The notes below the pieces were generated by a model, which was not told the DNA's origin, made no database searches, and worked only from the letters and a program-made list of their open reading frames with translations. Below are positions 14,491 through 23,211 of a stretch of 64,000 bases of DNA, piece after piece. The position numbers were made by a program, and so were the translations under genes. Numbering within the stretch: position 1 is the stretch's first letter; each line of letters begins with the position of its first letter. Origin of the DNA: CBDESN01 sp965242495 (GTDB lineage: Bacteria > Pseudomonadota > Alphaproteobacteria > MPNO01). Location of the stretch: contig OZ251446.1 of the NCBI GenBank assembly GCA_965242495.1, positions 558,001-622,000 of the forward strand, written 5' to 3'.

Positions 14491-15801
14491 TCATTTGCCG
14501 GTGCGCGGCCGGCGCAGAAACGCCGGTACGTGATCGCCCATGCCGACGACCGGCTCGCCGGCCGATTTGCGCGGCGGCGCGTTGTCCCGGCGCTGGCGGG
14601 CCGGCGCCTTGGCCGCGGGCCGGGCGGAATGGGCGGGCCGAGAGCGGCGAGTGCGCGTCGTCCGCCCGGGATCGGGTTTCCCCATACCGTCGATGGCGTG
14701 GTGCGGGATGTCTTCGTCAATCAGCTTGACGATCGCCTCGACATAGGGCGCGTCGGCAGGCGTGGCGAGGGTGAACGACCGTCCGGTCTTGCCGGCGCGG
14801 CCGGTTCGCCCGATGCGGTGGACGTAGTCCTCGGAATGGATCGGCACGTCGAAGTTGAATACGTGCGACAGATCGGCGATGTCCAGCCCGCGCGCGGCGA
14901 CGTCGCTCGCGACCAGCAGGGTAACCTTGCCGTCCTTGAAGGCGCCGAGCGTCTCGGTCCGGCTTGCCTGGTCCATGTCGCCATGGAGTGCGGCGACGTT
15001 GAGCCCGTGCCGTTTGAGCGAACGGAACAGGAGATCGACGTCCCGCTTGCGGTTGCAGAACACCAGCGCGTTGCGGACGTCCTCGGAGCGAACGATACGC
15101 CGCAATGCTTCACGCTTGTCGCTCGCATGAACGATGCAGAGGCGTTGCTCCACCGTGGCCGCGGGGGTGGCCGGCGGATCGACCGAAACTTCCTTCGGGT
15201 TGATGAGGAAGGCGTCGGCGAGCTTACGGATCTCGGGCGGCAAGGTCGCCGAGAAGAACAGCGTCTGCCGGATTCTGGGTAGCAGCCGCACGATGCGCTC
15301 GACGTCCGGGATGAAGCCCATGTCGAGCATCCGGTCGGCTTCGTCGATCACGAGGATCTTGATGTCGTTGAGCAGGATACGGCCGTTCTCCATGTGGTCG
15401 AGGAACCGGCCGGGGGTCGCGATCAGGATGTCGACGCCGCGTTCCAGCAGGCGGCTCTGGTCGTTGCCGCGCACGCCGCCGATCAACAGCGCCGTGTCCA
15501 GATTCTGCTCCTTGCCGAACAGGTCGAAATGCTCGGCGATCTGGCCGGCCAGCTCGCGGGTCGGCGTCAGGATGAGCGATCGCGGCATCCGCGCGCGAGC
15601 GCGGCCGACCGCGAGATGCTCAATCATCGGCAGGATGAAGGCGGCGGTCTTGCCGGTGCCCGTCTGTGCGCGCCCGAGCACGTCGCGCCCAGTGAGCACA
15701 TGGGGGATAGCCTGCTGCTGTATCGGCGTAGGTTCCGCGTAGCCGGCGCTCTCGACCGCGCGCAGAACACCCTCGCTCAAACCAAGATCTGCAAAACTCA
15801 T
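14491..15801 (-). CDS. DEAD-box ATP-dependent RNA helicase, RhlE type
   Basis: A 436-residue RNA helicase. Motifs in order: Q-motif region (GYAEPTPIQQQAIP), I AQTGTGKT, Ia PTRELAGQ, II VIDEADRMLDMGF, III SAT (FFSATLPPEIRK), IV VFCNRKRD, V VASDVAARGLDI and VI HRIGRTGRAGKTG. The C-terminal tail (about 365-436) is Arg/Pro/Lys-rich and likely disordered, typical of RhlE-type proteins that act in ribosome assembly or RNA decay. Start is ATG at 15801. It converges on the suf operon; the next gene upstream, parE, is co-directional but 87 bases away. Confidence 0.92.
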   Translation of the reverse strand: MSFADLGLSEGVLRAVESAGYAEPTPIQQQAIPHVLTGRDVLGRAQTGTGKTAAFILPMIEHLAVGRARARMPRSLILTPTRELAGQIAEHFDLFGKEQNLDTALLIGGVRGNDQSRLLERGVDILIATPGRFLDHMENGRILLNDIKILVIDEADRMLDMGFIPDVERIVRLLPRIRQTLFFSATLPPEIRKLADAFLINPKEVSVDPPATPAATVEQRLCIVHASDKREALRRIVRSEDVRNALVFCNRKRDVDLLFRSLKRHGLNVAALHGDMDQASRTETLGAFKDGKVTLLVASDVAARGLDIADLSHVFNFDVPIHSEDYVHRIGRTGRAGKTGRSFTLATPADAPYVEAIVKLIDEDIPHHAIDGMGKPDPGRTTRTRRSRPAHSARPAAKAPARQRRDNAPPRKSAGEPVVGMGDHVPAFLRRPRTGK

Positions 15802-15888
15802 ATGCTACGCTGGACTGTATTTCGACCGCACCGTTGCGCCGATGCCTCAATGTAAGGCATCGCCCGCAGAAGTCAACGAATATCGGAA

Positions 15889-17880
15889 TCAGACGTCGAG
15901 CGCTTCGATACGCTCCGCGTTCTCCTGGATGAATCTCAGGCGCAGCTCCGGTTTCCGGCCCATGAGTCGTTCGACCAGATCGGCGACGGGCGACGGCGGC
16001 GCTCCGTCCGCCCCGCCGCCGGAGCTTACGCCGTTTTCGCTCACGGTCACGCGCAGCAAGCTGCGCTTGGCCGGGTCCATCGTGGTCTCCTTCAGCTGGG
16101 CCGCGGGCATTTCGCCCAGCCCCTTGAATCGGCTGACCTCGATGCGGCTGCGGCCGTTGAAACGGCTCGCCGCCAGCGAGTCCTTGTCCGCTTCGCTCAT
16201 TGCGTAGGCGGTGACGCCCCCCTGGCTCAGCCGGAACAACGGCGGCAGCGCCAGGTAGAGATGTCCGTTCTCGATCAGCTCCGGCATCTCACGGAAGAAA
16301 AACGTCATCAGCAGCGCCGCGATATGCGCGCCGTCGACGTCGGCGTCGGTCATGATGATGACTCGCTGGTAGCGGAGTTTCCTCTCGTCGTAAAGGCCGC
16401 CGCTGCCGCTGCCGAGCGCTTGGACGAGGTCCGCGAGCTCCTGATTGCCTCGCAGCTTTTCATTGGTGGCGCTGGCGACGTTGAGGATCTTGCCGCGCAA
16501 GGGCAGCACCGCCTGGGTTTCGCGGTCGCGGGCCTGCTTGGCCGAGCCGCCCGCCGAATCGCCCTCGACGAGGAACAACTCCGTGCCGTCGGGCGCACCG
16601 CGCGTGCAGTCGGCGAGCTTGCCCGGCAGGCGAAGCTTGCGGGTCGGCGCCTTGCGCGAGAATTCCCGCGCCTCACGGCGTTTGAGCCGTTCGTCGGCGC
16701 GCTGGAGCACCAGATCGAGCAGCGCGTTCGCGTTCTCCGGGTCGCCAGTCAGATAGTGGTCGAAGTGATCCTTCAGCGAATTCTCGACCAGTTTGGCGAC
16801 GGAAGGCGTGGCCAGGCGGTCCTTGGTCTGGCCCTGGAACTCCGGGTTGCGGATGAAGATCGACAGCAGCCCGCAGGCGCTCGCCAGGACGTCGTCTGCA
16901 GTGACGATGCCGGCGCGCCGGTTGCCGACGAGCTCGCCATAGGCCTTCAACCCGCGCAGCAGGGCGGCGCGCAGGCCAGCTTCGTGAGTGCCTCCCTGCG
17001 GCGTCGGGACGGTGTTGCAGTAGGACGAGAGGAATCCGTCTCCTGTCTCCGGCCAAGTCATTGCCCACTCAATGCGTCCAGCGTCGCCGTTGAGCCCGGC
17101 TTCGCCGGCGAACGGCCGTGACGTCACCGTCGGACGGGCTTCGAGACTCGCGGCGAGGAAATCACTCAACCCGCCCGGGAAACGCAGTTCGGCGGCAGCG
17201 GGAGTATCGTCGCTGCGGTCGATCCGATCGGGTGCGCAGCTCCAGCGGATCTGTACGCCCCGGAACAGATAGGCCTTTGAGCGGGCCATACGATAGAGGC
17301 GGGACGGCCGAAACGCCGCATTGCCGAAAATATCGGGGTCGGGGTGGAAGGAGATCGACGTGCCGCGGCGGTTCCGCACCGCGCCCCGGTTTTCCAGCGG
17401 CGTCAGAGGCTGGCCCCGCGTGTAGGTCTGGGCCCAGAGCGCCTGGTCGCGCGCGACCTCGACGGTGAGCCGGTCGGCGAGCGCGTTCACGACCGACAGC
17501 CCGACGCCGTGAAGCCCGCCCGACGTCCGGTACGCGCCCTCGCGGAACTTGCCGCCGGCGTGAAGCGTCGTCAGGACAACTTCGAGGGCCGACTTGCCGG
17601 CGATCTTGGGATGCGGTCCGACCGGTATCCCGCGGCCGTTGTCGCGAACGGCGAGCGTCCCGTCGGCCGACAGCTCGACCTCGATCGTCGTCGCCTGGCC
17701 GGCAACCGCCTCGTCCATGGCGTTGTCGATCGCTTCCGCCGCCAAGTGATGCAAGGCGTTCTCGTCGGCGCCTCCGATATACATGCCCGGCCGGCGGCGC
17801 ACGGGTTCGAGCCCCTCAAGGACCTCGATATCCTCGGCTTCGTATCGCGCTTGCCCGCGGTTTCGGGACGGTTTCGGCAT
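15889..17880 (-). CDS. parE: DNA topoisomerase IV subunit B
   Basis: A 663-residue type IIA topoisomerase ATPase subunit, which with ParC decatenates daughter chromosomes. The GHKL ATPase motifs are EAIDNAMDEA, DNGRGIPVGPHPK and GGLHGVGLSVVNALADRL; the TOPRIM domain has FLVEGDSAGGSAKQARDRET and IIMTDADVDGAHI; the C-terminus ends with SRFKGLGEMPAAQLKETTMD and KPELRLRFIQENAE. The protein lacks the longer GyrB insertions, and the QAVLPLRGKILNVASA stretch is ParE-typical. The open frame extends 25 codons further upstream, but the MPKPSRNRGQ start at 17880 is preferred by family length. Confidence 0.95.
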   Translation of the reverse strand: MPKPSRNRGQARYEAEDIEVLEGLEPVRRRPGMYIGGADENALHHLAAEAIDNAMDEAVAGQATTIEVELSADGTLAVRDNGRGIPVGPHPKIAGKSALEVVLTTLHAGGKFREGAYRTSGGLHGVGLSVVNALADRLTVEVARDQALWAQTYTRGQPLTPLENRGAVRNRRGTSISFHPDPDIFGNAAFRPSRLYRMARSKAYLFRGVQIRWSCAPDRIDRSDDTPAAAELRFPGGLSDFLAASLEARPTVTSRPFAGEAGLNGDAGRIEWAMTWPETGDGFLSSYCNTVPTPQGGTHEAGLRAALLRGLKAYGELVGNRRAGIVTADDVLASACGLLSIFIRNPEFQGQTKDRLATPSVAKLVENSLKDHFDHYLTGDPENANALLDLVLQRADERLKRREAREFSRKAPTRKLRLPGKLADCTRGAPDGTELFLVEGDSAGGSAKQARDRETQAVLPLRGKILNVASATNEKLRGNQELADLVQALGSGSGGLYDERKLRYQRVIIMTDADVDGAHIAALLMTFFFREMPELIENGHLYLALPPLFRLSQGGVTAYAMSEADKDSLAASRFNGRSRIEVSRFKGLGEMPAAQLKETTMDPAKRSLLRVTVSENGVSSGGGADGAPPSPVADLVERLMGRKPELRLRFIQENAERIEALDV

Positions 17881-17937
17881 CGGACGGTCTTGGATCGGAA
17901 TCTCGCAACGCTTTTCGTAGCCCACAGTATGCAGTAT

Positions 17938-18369
17938 ATGACCAAGATCGGACAACGAGATAATGTGGGGGCAGCGTTGATAGGCTTATCGGGGGATCCG
18001 TCCGGGCGCGACCCGGCGATCCGCATGATTGCTATGCCGGCCGACGCCAACCCGAGCGGCGATATCTTCGGCGGCTACATCATGTCGCTGATGGACATGG
18101 CCGGGGCCAGCGTCGCCTTTCTGCGGGCCGGCGGGCGGATCGTGACCGTTGCGGTGAAGGAGATCGCCTTCCTGGCGCCGGTGCAGGTCGGAGACGAGGT
18201 AAGCTGCTACGCCGAGGTGTGCGGGATCGGGCGCACGTCGGTCGGCGCCTTCGTCGAGGTGTGGACCCGACGGCGGGCGGGCGGGCACCCGATAAAGGTC
18301 ACCGAAGGCGAGTTCACCTATGTCCGAGTCGACGGAAACGGCCGTCCGACGCCGGTGGAAGGACGGTGA
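17938..18369 (+). CDS. Acyl-CoA thioesterase, hotdog fold (YciA-like)
   Basis: A 143-residue single hotdog-domain thioesterase that hydrolyses acyl-CoAs to free acids. The signature IAMPADANPSGDIFGGYIMS (residues about 31-50) and MDMAGASVAFLRAGGRIVTV, then AVKEIAFLAPVQVGD, match the YciA subgroup, with the Asn-Pro-Ser-Gly-Asp-Ile-Phe-Gly-Gly stretch carrying the catalytic Asp. Start uncertain: ATGs at 17929 and 17938 are in frame, and a GTG lies at 17965. It is divergent from parE, about 57 bases apart, and 16 bases from the convergent purD stop. Confidence 0.88.
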   Translation: MTKIGQRDNVGAALIGLSGDPSGRDPAIRMIAMPADANPSGDIFGGYIMSLMDMAGASVAFLRAGGRIVTVAVKEIAFLAPVQVGDEVSCYAEVCGIGRTSVGAFVEVWTRRRAGGHPIKVTEGEFTYVRVDGNGRPTPVEGR

Positions 18370-18385
18370 CGGGCGCTTGTTTCGA

Positions 18386-19663
18386 TCAGCCTTTCGCCGC
18401 CGCCGCGCGTTGTCCGATGTCCCGGCGGTAAAATCCGCCCGGCCAGCTTATCGCATCGACTGCGAGATAGGCGCGCGCCCTCGCATCGGCGATGGTTCCG
18501 CCACGCGCCGTAACGCTCAGCACACGGCCGCCGTCGGCGAGAACGCGGCCGTCGTCTTGCCGGGTGGCGGCATGGAAGACATGCACGCCTTCGATCGCCC
18601 GCGCGACGTCGAGGCCCGTAATTTCGCCGCCGGTTTCATGAGGGCCGGGATAGCCGTCGGACGCCATCACCACGGCCAGCGCGGCTTCGTCGCGCCAGCG
18701 CAGATCGAACATGTCGAGCACGCCGTCCCGGGTCGCCAGCAGAGCCGGCAGCAGATCGGATTTCAGACGCGCGAGCAGGACCTGGCATTCAGGGTCGCCG
18801 AAGCGGACATTGTATTCCAGCAGGCGGGGCTCGCCGTCCGCGATCATCAGCCCGGCGTAGAGCACGCCCCGATAACTGCGCCCCTGGTCGCGCATCGCCG
18901 CGACGGTCGGCAGGACGATCCGATCCATGACCCGCCCCGCCGTTTCTTCGGTGACCACGGGCGCCGGCGAATAGGCGCCCATCCCCCCGGTGTTCGGGCC
19001 GACGTCTCCGTCGCCGGCGCGCTTGTGATCCTGCGCCGCCGCCAGCGGCAACGCGGTCGAGCCATCCACCAGCGCGAAGAAGCTTGCTTCTTCGCCAGCC
19101 AGAAAGTCTTCGACCACGATCTCGGCCCCGGCGGATCCGAAGACTCCGCGCATCAGAATGTCGTCCACCGCGGCATCGGCGGCGGCGTGTGTTTCGGCGA
19201 CGACGACTCCTTTGCCGGCGGCGAGACCGTCGGCTTTGACGACGATCGGCATCGGCCGACTGCGGATGTGGCTCTTGGCCGCGGCCGGGTCGCGGAAACG
19301 CGCATAGGCGGCGATAGGAATGCCCTGCCGGGCGCAGAGATCCTTGGTGAACCCCTTCGAGCCTTCGAGCGCCGCGGCCGCGGCGCTCGGTCCGAAGACC
19401 CTGACGCCCGCCGCCTCCAGCTCGTCCGCCAGCCCCGCGACCAGCGGACCTTCGGGGCCCACGACCGCGAAGTCGACCGCGAGGTCCTTCGCGGTCTCGA
19501 CCAACCCAGCCGCGTCGTCGACCGACACCGGCAGGCATTGCGCGTGCTCGGCGATACCGGCGTTGCCGGGGGCGCAGTAGAGCCTGTCCGCCAAAGGCGA
19601 CGCGGCGATCGCCCAACACAGCGCATGTTCGCGGCCGCCGGAGCCGATCACCAGGACGTTCAT
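18386..19663 (-). CDS. purD: Phosphoribosylamine-glycine ligase (GARS)
   Basis: A 425-residue ATP-grasp enzyme for step two of de novo purine synthesis, joining glycine to phosphoribosylamine. Landmarks: N-terminal MNVLVIGSGGREHALCWAIA, the ATP-grasp segment PMPIVVKADGLAAGKGVVVA, FFALVDGSTALPLAAAQDHK, the NTGGMGAYSPAP loop, and RFGDPECQVLL near residue 292. Length is normal. It is divergent from xseA with a 50-base gap and converges on the thioesterase gene. Confidence 0.97.
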   Translation of the reverse strand: MNVLVIGSGGREHALCWAIAASPLADRLYCAPGNAGIAEHAQCLPVSVDDAAGLVETAKDLAVDFAVVGPEGPLVAGLADELEAAGVRVFGPSAAAAALEGSKGFTKDLCARQGIPIAAYARFRDPAAAKSHIRSRPMPIVVKADGLAAGKGVVVAETHAAADAAVDDILMRGVFGSAGAEIVVEDFLAGEEASFFALVDGSTALPLAAAQDHKRAGDGDVGPNTGGMGAYSPAPVVTEETAGRVMDRIVLPTVAAMRDQGRSYRGVLYAGLMIADGEPRLLEYNVRFGDPECQVLLARLKSDLLPALLATRDGVLDMFDLRWRDEAALAVVMASDGYPGPHETGGEITGLDVARAIEGVHVFHAATRQDDGRVLADGGRVLSVTARGGTIADARARAYLAVDAISWPGGFYRRDIGQRAAAAKG

Positions 19664-19713
19664 GCGCGCCGCCTTCCCACCGAATCCGCGTCCAACGTAG
19701 TATGCGAGTCGCG

Positions 19714-21195
19714 ATGACGGACAGGCCGGCCGATCCGCCTCCCGCGAGCAACCTCGCCGAATATACGGTCGGCGAGGTCGCGCAAGCCGTCAAGCGGACG
19801 CTGGAAGGCGCTTTCGGCCATGTGCGGGTCCGCGGCGAAGTCGGCCGCCCCAACTATCACTCGTCGGGTCACCTTTACTTCACGCTCAAGGACGAAAGCG
19901 CGGCCCTCGACGCGGTGTGCTGGCGTTCGACCGCCAGCCGGCTGACGCTGCGGCTGGAGGAGGGGATGGAGGTCGTCTGCACCGGCCGCGTCTCCTCCTA
20001 TCCGCGCAGCTCGCGCTACCAGATCGTCGTCGATGCAGTGGAGCCGGCAGGCGAGGGCGCGCTGCTCAAGCTCCTGCAGGAACGCCGCCGCCGTCTCGAG
20101 GCGGAGGGTCTGTTCGACTCGGCGCGCAAGAAACGGCTACCCTTCCTGCCCGAGGTGATCGGCATCGTCACCTCTCCCACCGGCGCGGTGATTCGCGACA
20201 TCCTGCATCGCCTCGACGATCGTTTCCCGCGTCGCGTCCTGTTGTGGCCGGTCCCGGTCCAGGGCGACCGCGCGGCGGAAAGCGTGGCCGCGGCGATCGA
20301 GGGGTTCGACCGGCTTGCGCCCGGGGGTGCGCCGCCCCGGCCCGACGTCGTGATCGTGGCCCGAGGCGGCGGGAGCCTGGAAGACCTCTGGGCCTTCAAC
20401 GACGAGATCGTGGCGCGCGCGGCGGCGGCCTCGCGGATTCCGATCGTCTCGGCGATCGGGCACGAAACCGATACGACCCTCATCGATCATGCCGCGGACA
20501 TGCGGGCGCCGACGCCGACTGCGGCGGCGGAGCTGGCGGTGCCGGTCCGGGCCGAGCTGCTCGCCCGCGTGCTCGACGGCGAGCGCCGGATGATGGCCGG
20601 CGCGGGTCGGCTGCTGGCCGAGCGGGCGACGCGGCTCGACGGCCTCGGGCGCGGCCTGCCGGAGCCGCGCCGGCTGCTCGAACAGGCGGATCAGAGCCTC
20701 GACTCCGAGGTCGATCGACTGCGCGTCGCAGTGCGGAGCTTTTTTCAGTCGCGTTCGGGGCTGATCGAACGGCGCGGGGCGGGGCTGCGCCATCCGCGCG
20801 AACTGCTGGCGCTCGCACAGACAGGCATCGAGCAGCTCCGTATTCGGCTGATACAGGCGCTCGGCGCCTCGATCCGCGCACGCCGCGGTCAGCTCGATGC
20901 GCTCGATGCGGTAGGGCGTCTGCGATCCGGGATGGCCCGCGCCGTCCGCGATACGGAGAACCGCTTGCGAGGGGCTGAGAAACTGCTCGATAGCCTGTCC
21001 TACGAGCGGGTGCTGGAACGCGGCTATGCAGTCGTCCGCGATCGCGCGGGCGCGCCGATGACCCGCGCGGCGGCGGCTCCGCCGGGCGCCGGGGTGACGA
21101 TTCAGTTCAGCGACGGCGCGCGCGGCGCGAAGCTGGATGCGGGCGGCGATGCGAAGCGCGCGCCGGCAGGCGATCCGCAGGAGCGGCTGCTGTGA
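19714..21195 (+). CDS. xseA: Exodeoxyribonuclease VII large subunit
   Basis: A 493-residue large subunit of exonuclease VII, which degrades single-stranded DNA with the small subunit XseB (not in this window). N-terminal OB-fold: YTVGEVAQAVKRTLEGAFG then VRVRGEVGRPNYHSSGHLYF. Catalytic region: PFLPEVIGIVTSPTGAVIRD, DVVIVARGGGSLEDLWAFND and PIVSAIGHETDTTLIDHAAD, then the coiled-coil C-terminal half rich in Arg/Glu/Leu. ATG 19714 is preferred over 19702 because gcgag precedes it. The stop overlaps the GTG of the next gene as gtga. Confidence 0.95.
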   Translation: MTDRPADPPPASNLAEYTVGEVAQAVKRTLEGAFGHVRVRGEVGRPNYHSSGHLYFTLKDESAALDAVCWRSTASRLTLRLEEGMEVVCTGRVSSYPRSSRYQIVVDAVEPAGEGALLKLLQERRRRLEAEGLFDSARKKRLPFLPEVIGIVTSPTGAVIRDILHRLDDRFPRRVLLWPVPVQGDRAAESVAAAIEGFDRLAPGGAPPRPDVVIVARGGGSLEDLWAFNDEIVARAAAASRIPIVSAIGHETDTTLIDHAADMRAPTPTAAAELAVPVRAELLARVLDGERRMMAGAGRLLAERATRLDGLGRGLPEPRRLLEQADQSLDSEVDRLRVAVRSFFQSRSGLIERRGAGLRHPRELLALAQTGIEQLRIRLIQALGASIRARRGQLDALDAVGRLRSGMARAVRDTENRLRGAEKLLDSLSYERVLERGYAVVRDRAGAPMTRAAAAPPGAGVTIQFSDGARGAKLDAGGDAKRAPAGDPQERLL

Positions 21196-22010
21196 GAGCA
21201 CTCGTCGTCGCGGCGCTGGCCGTCCTGCTCTCGGGATTTGCGGACGCCGGAACCGCCTGCCTGCGCCTTGACGGCCCGATGGTCCAGGGCGGGTTGATAC
21301 AAGGTTTGGCGCCGCCTGGCGCGCGGGTGGCGCTCGACGGCCGCCCGCTGCGGGTCGCCGCGGACGGCCTGTTCCTGTTCGGCTTCGGCCATGACGCGCC
21401 GCCGCGCGCTCTGCTGACCGCGACCTGCCCCGATGGGCGCGAGGTTGCGACGAGTCTCCAGGTCGGCCGGCGCGCCTACGACGTCCAGCGCATCGACGGC
21501 CTGCCCGCGCGGCAGGTCACGCCGTCGGCCGAAGACATGCGGCGCATCCGGCGGGAATCGCGGCTGATCCATGTCGCGCGCGCCCGCGACAGCGACGCAG
21601 CGTGGTTTCGCGAGGGTTTCGTCTGGCCGGTCGAGGGTATCGTCTCCGGCGTTTACGGCAGCCGGCGAATCCTCAACGGCCAGCCGCGCCGACCCCATCT
21701 CGGCATCGACATCGCCGCGCCGCGCGGAACGTCGGTCGTGGCGGCCTCCCGCGGCGTGGTCGCCCTCGCACGGCGCGACATGTTTTTCACCGGCGGGACG
21801 GTGATCGTCGATCACGGGTCGGGGATCAATTCGATCTACTCGCATCTGAGCGAGATCGACGTCGAGCCGGGAGATCGGGTAGCCGGCGGCGAACGGATCG
21901 GCGCAGTGGGCTCGACCGGGCGGTCGACGGGCCCGCATCTCGATTGGCGGGTCAACCTGTTCCAGACCCGCCTGGATCCGATGCTGTTGGTCGGGCCGAC
22001 GCCGCGCTGA
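21192..22010 (+). CDS. M23 family peptidase (LytM-like), secreted
   Basis: A 272-residue secreted protein. An N-terminal signal peptide (MRALVVAALAVLLSGFADAG) is followed by a beta-rich N-domain and an M23/LytM domain at about 140-265: WPVEGIVSGVYGSRRILNGQ, zinc motif RPHLGIDIAAPRGTSV (His and Asp ligands), YSHLSEIDVEPGDRVAGGE and STGRSTGPHLDWRVN. The last motif is HLD where canonical LytM enzymes have HxH, so the third zinc ligand would be Asp or the enzyme may be altered; the same GPHLDWR variant is familiar from other alphaproteobacterial members. Likely a periplasmic peptidoglycan hydrolase or amidase activator. Starts with GTG overlapping the xseA stop. Confidence 0.88.
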   Translation: MRALVVAALAVLLSGFADAGTACLRLDGPMVQGGLIQGLAPPGARVALDGRPLRVAADGLFLFGFGHDAPPRALLTATCPDGREVATSLQVGRRAYDVQRIDGLPARQVTPSAEDMRRIRRESRLIHVARARDSDAAWFREGFVWPVEGIVSGVYGSRRILNGQPRRPHLGIDIAAPRGTSVVAASRGVVALARRDMFFTGGTVIVDHGSGINSIYSHLSEIDVEPGDRVAGGERIGAVGSTGRSTGPHLDWRVNLFQTRLDPMLLVGPTPR

Positions 22011-22073
22011 CCTGCGCCCGCTCTTCCACTTCGCTATATTCCGGCTATGTCCGGGCGGGAGCGGTGATACGGC

Positions 22074-23192
22074 ATGGCGGTGATTCATCCGTTCGGCACC
22101 GTTCACTTCGATTTCGGCGCCATCTCCCATCTCGGTGCGGCCTGCGAGGAACTCGGCATCCGCCGGCCGCTGCTCGCGACCGATCCGAACATCGTCGCCG
22201 CCGGGATCCTCGACAGGGCAAGGGCGGCGCTGCCGGCTACGGTCGCCGCCGCCGAGTTCACCGAACTTCCCGAACACCCCACCGTCGCCGGCGTGGACGC
22301 CAGCCTGGCGGCGTTCCGCGCCCATGATTGCGACGGCTTCGTGGCGATCGGCGGCGGCTCGGTCATCGACAACTGCAAGGCGGCAGCGATCCTGACCGGC
22401 AATCCCGGCCCTCTGGAGCAATATGCGGGCAACTCCGGCAAGGCGACGGGCGAGACGGCCCCCATCGTCGCGGCGCCCACCACCGCGGGCACCGGCTCGG
22501 AGGTCACCCGCGGCGCCGGCATCCATCCCGCGCACGGCGCACGGGAGTTCGGCGTCGGCGGGCCGAAGGTGTTGCCGAAGATCGCCATCTGCGACCCCGA
22601 ATTGACGATCGGGCTACCGCGGCGGCTGACCGCGGGGACAGGCATGGACGCGCTCGGCCATTGCGTCGAAGGGTTCCTGTCGCCCTCGATCAACCCGCCG
22701 GTCGATGCGATCGCCCTCGACGGCATTCGCCGCGCCGCCGCCTTCATCGAACGGGCGGTCGAGGACGGGACCGACCGCGAGGCGCGGTGGCATATGATGA
22801 TGGCCGCCCTGGAGGGCGGCATGGCGATTTCCAAGGGTCTCGGCATCGCCCACGCGCTGTCGATGACGTTCAGCGATTCGGACCTCCATCACGGCGCGCT
22901 GGTGACCTTGTCGTTGCCTGCGGTCATCCGCTTCGTCGCCGGTTCGGTGGGCGACAAGATGGACCGCCTCGCCGAAGCGCTGGACGTGAACGGCGGCGGC
23001 GCCGTCGCAGACGCGATCGCCCGGCTCAACCGGCGCGTCGGGCTGCCTGCGAGCGTCCGCGCGATGGGGTACGGCAACAACGACCTGGAGTCGATGGCGG
23101 CGTTCGCGGTCGAATCCCGGTTCAACGACACGAGCCCGCGAAAACCGGATCCTGGGGAGTATCGCGACATCCTCCTCGAGGTCCTGGGTTAG
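22074..23192 (+). CDS. Iron-containing alcohol dehydrogenase family protein
   Basis: A 372-residue group III (iron-activated) dehydrogenase. The NAD(P)-binding region shows GFVAIGGGSVIDNCKAAAIL and PTTAGTGSEVTRGAGIHP; the metal site has GTGMDALGHCVEGFLSPSIN with conserved Asp/His and the later KGLGIAHALSMTF and SDLHHGALVTLSLP histidines. The N-terminal IHPFGTVHFDFGA is usual. It is 19 bases upstream of the asparaginase-like gene, so they are probably co-transcribed. The true substrate (alcohol, hydroxyacid or semialdehyde) cannot be told. Confidence 0.9.
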   Translation: MAVIHPFGTVHFDFGAISHLGAACEELGIRRPLLATDPNIVAAGILDRARAALPATVAAAEFTELPEHPTVAGVDASLAAFRAHDCDGFVAIGGGSVIDNCKAAAILTGNPGPLEQYAGNSGKATGETAPIVAAPTTAGTGSEVTRGAGIHPAHGAREFGVGGPKVLPKIAICDPELTIGLPRRLTAGTGMDALGHCVEGFLSPSINPPVDAIALDGIRRAAAFIERAVEDGTDREARWHMMMAALEGGMAISKGLGIAHALSMTFSDSDLHHGALVTLSLPAVIRFVAGSVGDKMDRLAEALDVNGGGAVADAIARLNRRVGLPASVRAMGYGNNDLESMAAFAVESRFNDTSPRKPDPGEYRDILLEVLG

Positions 23193-23211
23193 GCGGGGCA
23201 GGGGGAGACTC

